Origin: Bog-756 sp963745955
GTDB taxonomy: Bacteria; Actinomycetota; Acidimicrobiia; Acidimicrobiales; RAAP-2
Reading direction: 5' to 3'
Length of the DNA: 64,000 nucleotides
NCBI GenBank assembly: GCA_963745955.1
Contig: CAVUZI010000005.1
Coordinates: 124,001 to 188,000 of the forward strand
This document shows, piece after piece, positions 16,645 through 25,603 of the stretch; position 1 is the stretch's first letter; each line of letters starts with the position of its first letter. The position numbers were made by a program, and so were the translations under genes. Under the pieces are notes generated by a model. It had not been told where the DNA came from. It searched no databases and saw only the letters and a list, made by a program, of their open reading frames with translations.

Positions 16645-17823
16645 CTACAGGGTAACGCCCAGGAGCGAGGCTCCATCGACCACGGGACGTCCCGCTCGTG
16701 CTTCGGCGTCCAACGCACCCAGCGCGCCCGGCGTGTCCAGATCGTCGTCGAGCGCGGCCCGGACCAGCTCGAGCCCGCGGTCGCTCCCGACCCCGGCCTC
16801 GGTTCCGGTCCCGACCCCGGTGGAGCGGGCAGGTCCGGGCGCCGCCCGCCACTCCTCCAGTCGTCGTGCCGCCCTGGGCATGTCCTCGTCCGTCCACTCC
16901 CAGTCGGGACGGTAGTGGTGGTCGAGCAGGGCCAGGCGCACGACACCCGCCTCCCAGTCCTTCAGCAGCTCGCCGACGAACACCAGATTGCCGAGGGACT
17001 TGGACATCTTCGTCCCGTTCAGGCCGACCAGCCCGACGTGGAGCCAGTGGCGAACGAAGGGCCGGCCGGTCACCGACTCCGACTGCGCCGTCTCGCATTC
17101 GTGATGGGGAAAGATGAGGTCGCGGCCGCCGCCGTGCACGTCGATGGTCTCCCCCAGCTCGCGCAGGGCCAACGCCGAGCACTCGATATGCCATCCGGGT
17201 CGACCCGGCCCCCACCGTGACTCCCATGACGGCTCATCGGGCAGCGACGGCTGCCACAGCACGAAGTCGAGGGGATGCCGTTTGTTGGGGTCGTCGGGAT
17301 TGCCACCGCGCTCCGCGGCCAGGGCCAGCATGGTGGCCTCGTCGAGGTGGCTCACCGAGCCGAAGGCCCGGAAGGTGGTGACGTCGAAGTAGACGGCTCC
17401 GCCGACCTGGTAGGCACGCCCCGAATCGAGCACCGAGCCGATCAGGGTGAGGATGTCGGCAATGGCCGATGTGGCTCTGGGCTCCGACCACGCGGGTAGC
17501 AGTCCCAACGCGGCCATGTCGGCGTCGAAACGACTGATCTCCTCGGCGGCCAGATCGAGGAAGTGGACGCCGAGCTCCCTCGACTTGCGAAGGATGTCGT
17601 CATCGACATCGGTGATGTTGCGGACACACCGCGTCTCGTGGCCGAGGTCGCGCAGGCGGCGCTGGAGGATGTCGAACGTGAGATAGACCTGGGCGTGACC
17701 GAGGTGGGCGGAGTCGTAGGGGGTGATCCCACACGAGTACATCGTCACCAGCGGCCCGGGCTCGAGAGGGACGACCTCCTCGCGCGCCGTGTCGTAGAGC
17801 CGCACCCCTTCTCCCCCGGCCAC
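16645..17823 (-). CDS. mshC: MshC-type cysteine:glucosaminyl-inositol ligase (CysS-like)
   Basis: The 392-residue class I synthetase-fold enzyme has CGITPYDSAHLGHAQVYLTF (CGITPYD and the HIGH-type HLGHA), the zinc/ATP site blocks NITDVDDDILRKS, GWHIECSALA and HHECETAQSE, and KMSKS in NGTKMSKSLGN. CGITPYD plus short length without a full anticodon-binding domain favours MshC, which ligates Cys to GlcN-Ins in mycothiol synthesis, over CysS (usually about 460-500 residues with CGPTVYD). GTG 17823 lies 3 nt after the npdG stop. A PIG-L deacetylase at 51.6 kb could act in the same pathway. A divergent CysS remains possible. Confidence 0.8.
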   Translation of the reverse strand: MAGGEGVRLYDTAREEVVPLEPGPLVTMYSCGITPYDSAHLGHAQVYLTFDILQRRLRDLGHETRCVRNITDVDDDILRKSRELGVHFLDLAAEEISRFDADMAALGLLPAWSEPRATSAIADILTLIGSVLDSGRAYQVGGAVYFDVTTFRAFGSVSHLDEATMLALAAERGGNPDDPNKRHPLDFVLWQPSLPDEPSWESRWGPGRPGWHIECSALALRELGETIDVHGGGRDLIFPHHECETAQSESVTGRPFVRHWLHVGLVGLNGTKMSKSLGNLVFVGELLKDWEAGVVRLALLDHHYRPDWEWTDEDMPRAARRLEEWRAAPGPARSTGVGTGTEAGVGSDRGLELVRAALDDDLDTPGALGALDAEARAGRPVVDGASLLGVTL

Positions 17824-17826
17824 CGG

Positions 17827-18487
17827 TCAGCGTTCGCCGTATCCGGTCAGCTGCACGGCCGCGTGCACCTTGTGGCGGATGTTGACGGTGATGAGCACGG
17901 CGGTGAACGCCTCGATGGGCGCGGCCTGGGCCAGGCTGCCGGCATCCACGCCGCGGAGGCCGTCGATCGACTCGACCAGGGCCACCGTCGCCGCCGAGGC
18001 CTGCGCATGGTCGGAGCAGACGAACACGTCGGCCACCAGCGGAGTGGTCAGCTTCTCCATCTCGGAGGCCGGCAGGTGGTGGAACGACGCCGACACCAGC
18101 GAATGGGGCAGCACCGCCTGGATCGAGGCCGCCACCGAGCCCCTCGGCGGCATGCAGGGCCATGAACTCCCGGCCCTCTTTGACCAGTGCGTTGGCCATC
18201 GACACGACCACGGTGCCGGCCAGGGCCGACGCCAGCGGCTTGACCGTGGCCACCGCGCTGTCCCAGGGGGTGGCCACCACGACGAGATCGCACGTGGCGG
18301 TGGTCTCGTTGGGCGCACCACGGATGTTCAGGGAGTGGTCCGGCCACGCGGAGACCAGGCCGGAGGCGATGTCGTCGGCCCGTGCAGGGTCGCGGGATCC
18401 GATGACCACCTCTTCGCCGGCCGCCGCCAGCCGGACCGCCAGTCCCCTGCCGGCGGGTCCGGTGCCTCCGAGAATTCCGATTCGCAT
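17827..18487 (-). CDS. npdG: NADPH-dependent F420 reductase-like protein (frameshifted)
   Basis: The N-terminus RIGILGGTGPAGRGLAVRLA is a Rossmann NADP site, and VVIGSRDPARADDIA is the NADP-phosphate-recognising SR segment typical of F420H2:NADP+ oxidoreductases. The N-terminal frame continues to FMALHAAE. The C-terminal half (SVAASIQAVLPHSLVSASFH, VFVCSDHAQASAATV, RHKVHAAVQLTGYGER) is in another frame. Removing one C from a CCCC run near 18134 joins them. Corrected length is about 219 residues, normal for the family. The enzyme transfers hydride between reduced F420 and NADP+. The start ATG 18487 has only a weak upstream -10-like AAGGGT and no clear Shine-Dalgarno sequence. It precedes mshC by 3 nt. 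Confidence 0.87.
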
Positions 18488-18549
18488 CGCCCCACCCTTG
18501 CACAGACGCCCCGTCGGGCGGAATCGTTGGTTGACGATAACCTGACCCG

Positions 18550-19342
18550 TTGATGGGACTCCTCGAGGGAAAGCATATCCTGGTCACCGGCGTTCTGACC
18601 GATGCCTCGTTGGCCTTTGCCGTGGCCCGGCTGGCCCAACAGGAGGGGGCGACAGTGGTGCTGAGCGGTGCCGGCCGCGGCCTGTCGCTGACCCGCCGGA
18701 CGGCCCGGAAACTGCCCGAGGAAGCCAATGTGCTCGAGATCGACGTCGCTGAACCGGACCTGCTGGCCGCGGCGGCGGCCGAACTGGCCGACGGATGGGA
18801 CCGCATGGACGGACTGGTCCACGCCATCGGCTACGCACCCCCCGAGTGCCTCGGGGGCGACATGTTCCGCGCCAACTTGGGAACAGGTCCAGGTGGCCCT
18901 GCACGTCTCCGCCTACTCGCTGAAGGCCCTGGTCGAGGCCTTCCGACCCCTCCTGGTGGCGGCCGGGGCCGACGGCCGGCCCGGAGCCTCGGTGGTCGGA
19001 CTGGACTTCGACGCCACGGTGGCGTGGCCGGCCTACGACTGGATGGGGGTGTCGAAGGCGGCGCTCGAATCGCTGTCGCGATACCTGGCTCGAGACCTCG
19101 GCCCCGAGCGCATCCGTGTCAACCTGGTGGCGGCCGGGCCGGTGAAGACCATGGCGGCCAAGTCCATCCCCGGCTTCAGTGCCTTCGAGGACACCTGGTC
19201 CGATCGGGCCCCGCTGGGCTGGGACGTCCTCGACACCGACGTGGTGGCACGGGCCTGCGTCGCGCTGCTGTCGGATCTCTTGCCCATGACCACCGGCGAG
19301 ATACTCCATGTCGACGGAGGGGTGCACGCAGTCGGCGCGTGA
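18550..19342 (+). CDS. fabI: Enoyl-[acyl-carrier-protein] reductase, FabI/InhA type (frameshifted)
   Basis: This is the NADH-dependent reductase of the last step of fatty-acid elongation. The N-terminus GKHILVTGVLTDASLAFAVA is the FabI/InhA variant of the SDR glycine motif. The catalytic pair is in YDWMGVSKAALESLSRYLAR (Tyr-x6-Lys), followed by RVNLVAAGPVKTMAAKSI and LLPMTTGEILHVDGG. Residues up to FRANL and from EQVQVALHVSAYS on are in different frames; deleting one G of GGG at about 18884 restores continuity. Corrected length is about 263 residues, like InhA. Start is TTG 18550 or ATG 18553. TAACCT lies 6 nt before the TTG, suggesting leaderless expression. In this class it may serve FAS-II or branched lipid synthesis. 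Confidence 0.93.
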
Positions 19343-19407
19343 CCGACACAGCACCCGGAGGAGCGGCGCCGGCGCCCATCACCCTCCCGCGAGACGAAAG
19401 GACGGAC

Positions 19408-19785
19408 ATGCCGACTCCCGGCGAACTGCGAGCGAGGATTGTGGACTACGTGGATACGATCAACCGGCGCGATGCCGGCGAGATCGCCGCGCTCTTCACC
19501 GTGGACGCCGTCCAGGCCGATCCGGCGTCCAACCCCCCGAACGTCGGTCGGGCCGCCATCGCCTCGTTCTTCGAGAGCAGCATCGCGGCCAGCGACTCGT
19601 GGACCTTCACCGCCAAGACCGTCCACACCTGCGCCGCCCACGTGGCCATCGACTTCGAGATCGCCGTGCAGACCGGCGGGTCCACCATGGTGATCGACGG
19701 CATCGAGGTCTTCACCACCGACGCCGACGGCCTCTTCACGTCCGTCCACGCCTACTGGGACGAGGCCGACCTGACCTTTCCGTGA
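19408..19785 (+). CDS. SnoaL/ketosteroid-isomerase-fold protein
   Basis: The 125-residue product has the NTF2-like cone fold pattern close to delta5-3-ketosteroid isomerases: YVDTINRRDAGEIAALFTVD near residues 13-32, then DPASNPPNVGRAAIASFFES and a beta sheet with MVIDGIEVFTTDADGLFTSV. The Tyr16/Asp38/Asp99 triad of true KSI is not clearly conserved, so isomerase activity is uncertain. ATG 19408 has AAAGGAC just upstream. It lies 65 nt after fabI and is followed by a second NTF2-fold gene and a flavoenzyme, a grouping that suggests catabolism of a hydrophobic cyclic compound. This is inference. Confidence 0.82.
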   Translation: MPTPGELRARIVDYVDTINRRDAGEIAALFTVDAVQADPASNPPNVGRAAIASFFESSIAASDSWTFTAKTVHTCAAHVAIDFEIAVQTGGSTMVIDGIEVFTTDADGLFTSVHAYWDEADLTFP

Positions 19786-19872
19786 CCTTTCCGTCCTCGG
19801 TCGGAACCGGCCCCACCGGCACCGCACCGGCACACACGAGACCGACCCCACGATGAGATCCGAGACCGCACG

Positions 19873-20322
19873 ATGACCGACAGCAGCACGCAGTTGAGCA
19901 ACCTGATCGCCCGCTACGCGGAGCTGATCGATGCCGGCGATCTGGGCGGGGTGAGCGAACTGCTGGCCGATGCGGCGATCGGTACCGAGGACGGCTCCTC
20001 ACTGCTGACCGGGCGGGACGCCATACGCTCCCTCTACGAATCGACCACACGGATCCACCCGGACGGCACACCCGGCACCAAGCACGTGACCACCAATCTC
20101 ATCCTCGACATCGACGACGACCTCGGCACGGCCTCGGCCCGTTCGTACTGGACGGTCCTCCAGGCCGTGCCCGGCCTTCCCCTCCAACCCATCCTGGCCG
20201 GGCGCTACCACGACCGATTCGACCGGCCGGCCGGAGCGGGATGGCGCTTCGTGGAGCGCCGGTACCTGGTCGACCTGGTCGGTGACGTGAGCCACCACAT
20301 GATCACCGGACTTCCGACCTGA
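19873..20322 (+). CDS. SnoaL-like (NTF2-fold) protein
   Basis: The 149-residue protein is an NTF2-superfamily member of the SnoaL_4/ring-hydroxylating-dioxygenase beta-like type: LIARYAELIDAGDLGGVSEL at the start, then GRDAIRSLYESTTRIHPDG, KHVTTNLILDIDDDLGTASA and WRFVERRYLVDLVGDVSHHM. These folds bind hydrophobic substrates, sometimes as isomerases, hydratases or lactonases. The substrate cannot be deduced. It is separated from the upstream KSI-like gene by 87 nt and from the next flavoenzyme gene by 19 nt, whose ribosome site (AAGGAGC) lies in that gap, so the last two are probably one transcript. Confidence 0.85.
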   Translation: MTDSSTQLSNLIARYAELIDAGDLGGVSELLADAAIGTEDGSSLLTGRDAIRSLYESTTRIHPDGTPGTKHVTTNLILDIDDDLGTASARSYWTVLQAVPGLPLQPILAGRYHDRFDRPAGAGWRFVERRYLVDLVGDVSHHMITGLPT

Positions 20323-20341
20323 CCGGACAAGGAGCATCCCG

Positions 20342-21535
20342 ATGCACGACCGAGCGATGACCGACGCGCCCACCGTGGGGGGAGTCGAGGCGGCCCGCAC
20401 CCTGCGCGAGCTCGTGGCCGAGGAGGCCGCCGACTCGGAACGCAACCGCACCCTCAACGCACGGACCGTCGACGCCCTGTGGGACAGCGGGCTGATGACC
20501 TGGACCAATCCGTTCGAGGCGGGGGGGAGCGAACCCAGCTTCCCCGAGATGATCGGCACCTGGATCGAACTGGCCTGGCAGGACGGATCCCTCGGCTGGA
20601 TCGGCATCGCCAACCTGCCCTCGGCGGCGGCGTGTGCCGCCTACCTCCCGGCCGACGGATTCGACGAGGTCTTCACCGCCCACGACAACCGGGTGACCGT
20701 CGGCGGGCAGTTCTTCCCCAACGGGCTGGCCGAGACCGTCGACGGCGGCTACCGGCTCTCCGGGTCCTGGAGCTTCGGGTCGGGAACCGGGCACTCGGCC
20801 TTCGTGGCCGCCGGGTTCATCCCGACCGTCGAGGGCCAGATGGTCACCGGCGAGGACGGCATCCCGCCCCTACTCGTCGCCGTCATCCCGCGTGACCAGA
20901 TCGTGTTCACCGACGGGTGGAACGTGCAAGGGCTGAAAGGAACGGGCTCCTACGACTACAACGTGACCGACCTGTTCGTCCCGGCGTCGAGGACCTTCGA
21001 ACTGTTCAGCCGCACGCCGTACCGGGGCTCGTCGGCGGCCTTCCGGATGGGACTGATCCCGATCACCGCGGCCGGGCATGCCTCGTGGGCCCTCGGGGTG
21101 GCCAAGAGCATGCTCGACGACGTGACCGAGCTAGCCGCCACCAAGGTGCGGATGGGGGACGACGCGTCGATCGCCCACCGCGCCACCTTCCAGCGGAACC
21201 TGGCCCACCACCTGGCCATGTGGAAAGCCGCCCACCTGCTGGTGGTGACCACCTTCGGCGATGTCGAACGGGCCGTCACCGACGGCGGGGCGCTCACCCC
21301 CACGATGCGGGCGGATCTCCGGGTCGCGGCCACGTTCGCCACCGAGGCCAGCCGTGAGATCGTCCAGTGGGCCCACCTGGCCGCCGGTACCTCCGCCATT
21401 CGCGAAGGGAGCCGGCTCGAACGGGCGTTTCGGGACATGTACACCGGAACCCAGCACGTCTTCATCGGCGAGAAGACCTACATCGATGCCGCCCAGATCT
21501 ATCTGGGGCTGGTGGATGACAAGTTCGGCTTCTGA
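20342..21535 (+). CDS. Acyl-CoA dehydrogenase-fold flavoenzyme (HsaA/group D monooxygenase-like)
   Basis: The 397-residue protein has the acyl-CoA dehydrogenase fold: N-terminal helical domain, middle beta domain (GYRLSGSWSFGSGTGHSAF, then VQGLKGTGSYDYNVTDLFVP) and C-terminal helical domain ending YIDAAQIYLGLVDDKFGF. The SGS/TGSYD pattern is closer to FMNH2/FADH2-dependent hydroxylases such as HsaA and HpaB-type enzymes than to true acyl-CoA dehydrogenases. The catalytic Glu of the latter is not evident. A separate flavin reductase would be needed and none is visible in the window. ATG 20342 follows AAGGAGC; ATG 20357 is an alternative. Context with NTF2-fold proteins suggests degradation of a ring compound. 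Confidence 0.82.
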   Translation: MHDRAMTDAPTVGGVEAARTLRELVAEEAADSERNRTLNARTVDALWDSGLMTWTNPFEAGGSEPSFPEMIGTWIELAWQDGSLGWIGIANLPSAAACAAYLPADGFDEVFTAHDNRVTVGGQFFPNGLAETVDGGYRLSGSWSFGSGTGHSAFVAAGFIPTVEGQMVTGEDGIPPLLVAVIPRDQIVFTDGWNVQGLKGTGSYDYNVTDLFVPASRTFELFSRTPYRGSSAAFRMGLIPITAAGHASWALGVAKSMLDDVTELAATKVRMGDDASIAHRATFQRNLAHHLAMWKAAHLLVVTTFGDVERAVTDGGALTPTMRADLRVAATFATEASREIVQWAHLAAGTSAIREGSRLERAFRDMYTGTQHVFIGEKTYIDAAQIYLGLVDDKFGF

Positions 21536-21629
21536 CCGCGCCGCCGGACGGGTGCCACGGACCGGCATTGCATAACGCTTCCGATATATGTACGGTGGGC
21601 CGGTACCGGGGGGACACCGAGCGGGGGAC

Positions 21630-22270
21630 ATGGCAAAGACCCAAGAGGAACGCAAGGCCGAGACGAGAGCACGCCTGCTCACCGCGGCCGCCGAGCTCTT
21701 CGCCGACCAGGGTGTCGACGCGGTCTCCGTCGACGCCGTGGCCGAAGCCGCCGGACGGACCTCGGGGGCCGTCTACGCCCATTTCGGGAGCAAGCAGGGT
21801 CTGCTCTTCGCCCTCCTCGACTCGTGGAAGGACTCGGTGCGCACCGTGCTGCTGGCCGAGGTGGCGGTGACCGAGTCGCCCCGCGGCCAACTGGCGGCGG
21901 TGTGGGACAACGTCGCCGACACCGCCGACGCCGAATCAGGGCGATGGGCACTCCTCGAGCACGAGCTGTGGATGCGGGCGGCACGCGACCGGGACGTGGC
22001 CGACGTGATCCGGGAGCGCGACGCCGAGGCCCGCCGCTTCAGCGCCCACCAGCTGGCCGGGTGGACGTCGGCGGTCGGCTCCCGTCCCGCGGCCGAGCCG
22101 GAGGGTCTGGCCGTGCTGATGAAGGCGCTCCTCACCGGGCTGGCCATGCAACGCCGGCTCGAGCCCGGGGTGGTGAGCGACGACCTGGCCGTCCGGGGGC
22201 TGAGCGCCCTGGTCGGACTGGAGACCGACCTGATCGCCCCAACCGAACCGCGACGCCCGCACCGAACTGA
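21630..22270 (+). CDS. TetR-family transcriptional regulator
   Basis: The N-terminal helix-turn-helix is typical: RARLLTAAAELFADQGVDAV, then VDAVAEAAGRTSGAVYAHFG and SKQGLLFALLDSW. The rest is a helical ligand-binding domain of about 150 residues. As written, the frame runs without a stop straight into the next enzyme. A stop in a neighbouring frame at 22268-22270, together with a normal ribosome site before the next gene, suggests an indel near 22230-22260 removed the true stop. The length would then be about 210 residues. ATG 21630 (MAKTQEERKAETRARLL) was chosen because helix 1 begins there. It probably controls the flanking catabolic or transport genes. Confidence 0.85.
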
Positions 22271-22298
22271 TCGAAGAGCAAACCGAAGGAGCCATGTC

Positions 22299-23421
22299 AT
22301 GAACACTGAGATCCGCCAGAAACTCGGTATCGAGTTCCCCATCTTCGCCTTCACCCACTGCCGGGACGTGGTCGCGGCGGTGACCAACGCCGGCGGGATC
22401 GGCGTGCTCGGCGCCATCGGCTTCTCGCCCGAGCAGCTCGAGGTGGAGCTGTCCTGGATCGACGAGCACGTGGGCGATCGGCCCTACGGCGTGGACATCG
22501 TGATCCCGGCCAAGTACGAGGGCATGGACGAGATGGACCCGGACAAGCTCGAGGCGCAGATCCGTGCGCTGGTCCCGCCCCAGCACAAGGAGTTCGCGCT
22601 CAAGATCCTGGCCGACCACCACGTGCCGGAGATCCCCGAGGACGAGCGGTCCTCCAACGGGATGATCGGGTGGACGGCCGCCCACGCGGCCGGGCTTGTT
22701 GACGGTGGCCCTGCGCCATCCCAACGTCAAGCTGATCGCCAACGCCCTCGGCACTCCCCCGCCCGATGTCGTGGAGAGGGTCCAGGGTGCCGGGCTGATG
22801 ATCGGTGCGCTGGCCGGGTCGGTCAAGCACGCCCTCAACCACAAGGCCGCCGGCCTGGACTTCATCATCTGCCAGGGATCGGAGGGCGGTGGACATACCG
22901 GCGACGTCGGGAGCATCGTCCTGTGGCCCGAGGTGGTCGACGCGGTCGCCCCCATCCCGGTGCTGGCCGCCGGCGGGGTGGGCAGCGGACGCCAGATGGC
23001 CGCGGCCATGGCCCTCGGCGCCCAGGGGGTCTGGTCGGGCACCTTGTGGCTCACGGTCGAAGAGGCCGACATCCCACCCAAGCAGATGGAGACCTATCTG
23101 GCCGCCACCAGCCGCGACACCATCCGCTCCCGTTCGTTCACGGGCAAGCCGTGCCGGATGCTGAAGAACGACTGGACCGACGCGTGGGAGGCCGAGGACA
23201 CCCCGGATCCGCTGCCCATGCCCCTCCAGATGATGGTGGCCATCGAGGCGGTGTCGCGGGGACACCGGTACCCGGAGCAGGCCAAGGACGTGAACTTCAA
23301 CCCCTGCGGGCAGGTCATCGGCCGGGCCACCACCGTCCGGAAGGCCAAGGACGTGGTCTTCTCGATGGTCGAGGAGTACCTCGAGGCCACCGAGCGCCTG
23401 CAGGCCGGGGTGACCGTCTGA
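22299..23421 (+). CDS. Nitronate monooxygenase/2-nitropropane dioxygenase-like FMN enzyme (frameshifted)
   Basis: This is a TIM-barrel FMN enzyme of about 373 residues after correction. Seen motifs: GIEFPIFAFTHCRDVVAAVT at the start, GGIGVLGAIGF, then GSEGGGHTGDVGSIVLWPEV and VLAAGGVGSGRQMAAAMALG, the phosphate-binding part of NMO/IMPDH-like barrels. The frame shifts between HAAGL and LTVALRHPNVKLIANALG; deleting one T near 22698 gives GLLTVALRH. Actinobacterial homologues sit in steroid or lipid catabolic gene sets as enoyl-reductase-like or nitronate-oxidising enzymes, and the substrate is open. AGGAG lies 7 nt before ATG 22299. The in-frame join with the upstream TetR is judged artefactual. 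Confidence 0.88.
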
Positions 23422-23597
23422 GCGGTCGGAGCACCTGTCGCCCTCGTTCACACGAACGCAACACACCGGCTTCCATCCGGCGGGTCGGTCGACCCCGACC
23501 GGCCCGCCGGCATGGCCCGAACCCCTGGTCAACGGGCCGGCACCGCGCGGCCAGCCGGGCAGCGGACGGGACGGGCCGTCCGGTTCCGTTTGGCAAA

Positions 23598-23670
23598 ATC
23601 CCACCTCTGGGTGACAGATGGGTTACCGTTTCGTTTCATCCCACGGGATCTTCGTTTCGTCCCATGGGAT
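23598..23670. promoter_or_regulatory. Repeated palindromes upstream of the ABC transporter operon
   Basis: ATCCCACGGGAT at 23638-23649 and GTCCCATGGGAT at 23659-23670 are near-perfect palindromes exactly 21 nt apart, within an 18-nt direct repeat (CGTTTC..TCCCA.GGGAT) at 23632-23649 and 23653-23670. A looser copy, ATCCCA-N4-TGGGT, lies at 23598-23612. Spacing of two helical turns puts the sites on one DNA face. They lie 47-119 nt before the binding-protein start in a 295-nt non-coding gap, so an operator array for the transporter operon is the best reading. Confidence 0.5.
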
Positions 23671-23716
23671 GACGATGCGGCATGCCGCCTGCTGCGGCCA
23701 GAGGATGGGAGCTTCC

Positions 23717-25481
23717 ATGGCACGACCAAAGCGAATTCTCACGGCGGCGGCGGCGATCGGAATAGCCGCCTTCACCCTGACCGCATGCGGCGGGGGCAGC
23801 ACGGCCTCGAGCCGGGGGCAGCGGATCGGCCAGCGCGGTGAAGAGCGGCGGTTCGATGACCATGGCCCTGGACGAGAACCTGGCCGGCTTCAACATCAAC
23901 ACCTCGGCGGCCAGCGAATACGTCCTCCAGGAGATCCTCGACGTGGTGTGGCCCCAGCCGTACATCGTCAACGCCGCCCTCCAGCCGGTGCTCAACACCG
24001 AGCTGCTCACCAGCGTGAAGGTGACCACCAACCCGCAGACCATCACCTACAACATCAACCCCAAGGCGGTCTGGCAGGACGGCGTGCCCATCGACGCCGA
24101 CGATTTCATCTACAACTGGCAGGCCCAGAGCGGCATCTCCACCTACACCGACGTGGGCGGCAAGGCCTACGACGCCGCCTCGACCTCCGGTTACAGCCAG
24201 ATCGCCTCGGTCACCGGGTCGAACCCGCCCAACGGGGCCGCCTGCGACCCCGGCTCGACGGCCGACCGCAATGTCGGGCTGTGCCCGAACGGGAAGTCGG
24301 TCACCGTCAAGTTCTCCACGCCCTTCGCCGACTGGCAGGGCCTCTTCCTCAATCTGGTCCCCGCCCACATCGCCCGCACCGTCGGGTGGAACACCGGGTT
24401 CAGCGGTCCCTCCCAGACCATCTCGGGGAGCTGGTACGAGATCCAGAGCTACACCAACAACCAGTCGGTGGTCCTGGTCCGGAACCCGAAGTACTGGGGT
24501 ACCCCGGGCAAGCTGGACAAGATCATCTTCAGCTTCTTCAACGAGGACACCCAGGAGGTGCCGGCCCTCCAGAACAACGAGGTCCAGGTCATCAACCCCA
24601 CCTCGGTGAGCACATCCATCGTCCAGACCGCGGCCCAGATCCCGAACGTCACCAAGGCCATCGTCCCCGGGCTGGAATTCGAGCACCTGGACTTCAACGA
24701 GGCCGACCCGTACCTGGCCAAGCTCCAGGTCCGCCAAGCCATCGCCTACGGCACCAACCGCCAGGAGATCATCAGCCACACCGTGGGCGAGATCTCCTCC
24801 GGCATCAAGCCGCTGGGCAACCGGATGTTCGTCAACACCCAGCCCCAGTACGTGGACAACGGGGGCCAGTACGCCTCCGTCAACGACTCGAAGGCCGTGT
24901 CGCTGCTCAAGGGACTCGGGTTCACCAAGGCGTCCGACGGCTACTTCCAGCCCAACTACGGGCCGCAGAAGGGCCAGGACCTGACCTTCACCATCCAGTC
25001 CACCACCGGCAACGCCGTCCGGTCCCAGACCGAGCAGCTGTTCCAGGCCCAGATGAAGCAGATCGGCATCAAGATCAACATCCAGAACTACGACGCCAAC
25101 ACCTTCTTCGGCACCAACCTGGCCGACGGCACCTACCAGATCGCCGAATTCGCCTGGGTGGCGTCGCCGTTCGTGTCGGGGAACCAGTCGATCTACTGCT
25201 CGTACACCAACACCAACATGTGCGGCGACAACTGGATCCACTACGCCAACCCGCAGGTCGACAAGTTGATGGCCGAGGGATCGGCGGCGTCGTCGTCGAC
25301 CCAGGAGGCCGCCGACTACAACGCGGCCGACAAGATCCTGTGGCAGGACATGGCCACCCTGCCGCTCTACCAGACCCCCGAGTACTTCGCCTGGACGAGC
25401 ACCTACGGGAACGTCATCCCCAACACGTCGTTAGTGGGCGTCCCGTGGAACGGGAACCTCTGGGGCGTCAAGTCCGCCTAG
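23717..25481 (+). CDS. Peptide/nickel-type ABC transporter substrate-binding lipoprotein (frameshifted)
   Basis: This family 5 extracellular solute-binding protein is about 588 residues after correction. The N-terminus MARPKRILTAAAAIGIAAFT leads to the lipobox LTAC, so it should be lipid-anchored outside the membrane. The mature domain shows NPKAVWQDGVPIDADDFIYN (the SBP_bac_5 signature), SGSWYEIQSYTNNQSVVLVR and RQAIAYGTNRQEI. The leader and mature part are in different frames; deleting one C near 23812 gives SSGGSGSASAVKSGG. Such proteins deliver oligopeptides or similar ligands to DppBC-type permeases, which follow immediately. ATG 23717 has GGGAGC upstream. Confidence 0.92.
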
Positions 25482-25603
25482 GTCGGGTCGATGACCGCGG
25501 TGGCCGGCGGCCACGTTGTTGAGGGCAGAGGGGCGGACGGCGGCGGCCCGTCCCTCGGCTCACGCCCGGTGAGACCGCCCTCCCCCCACGCACGCCCCCG
25601 CCC

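Noticed and set aside
14567..17227. Long in-frame N-terminal extension of thrS over part of the mshC gene
   Set aside because: The extra residues are Arg/Gly-rich shadow sequence, whereas the TGS domain begins exactly at ATG 16555 with a ribosome site.
21588..23672. A single long frame joining the TetR regulator to the nitronate-monooxygenase-like enzyme, as if a natural fusion
   Set aside because: A normal ribosome site (AGGAG 7 nt before ATG 22299) lies at the junction, a stop in a neighbouring frame (22268-22270) fits the usual TetR length, and many other indels occur in the window. The join is probably an error.
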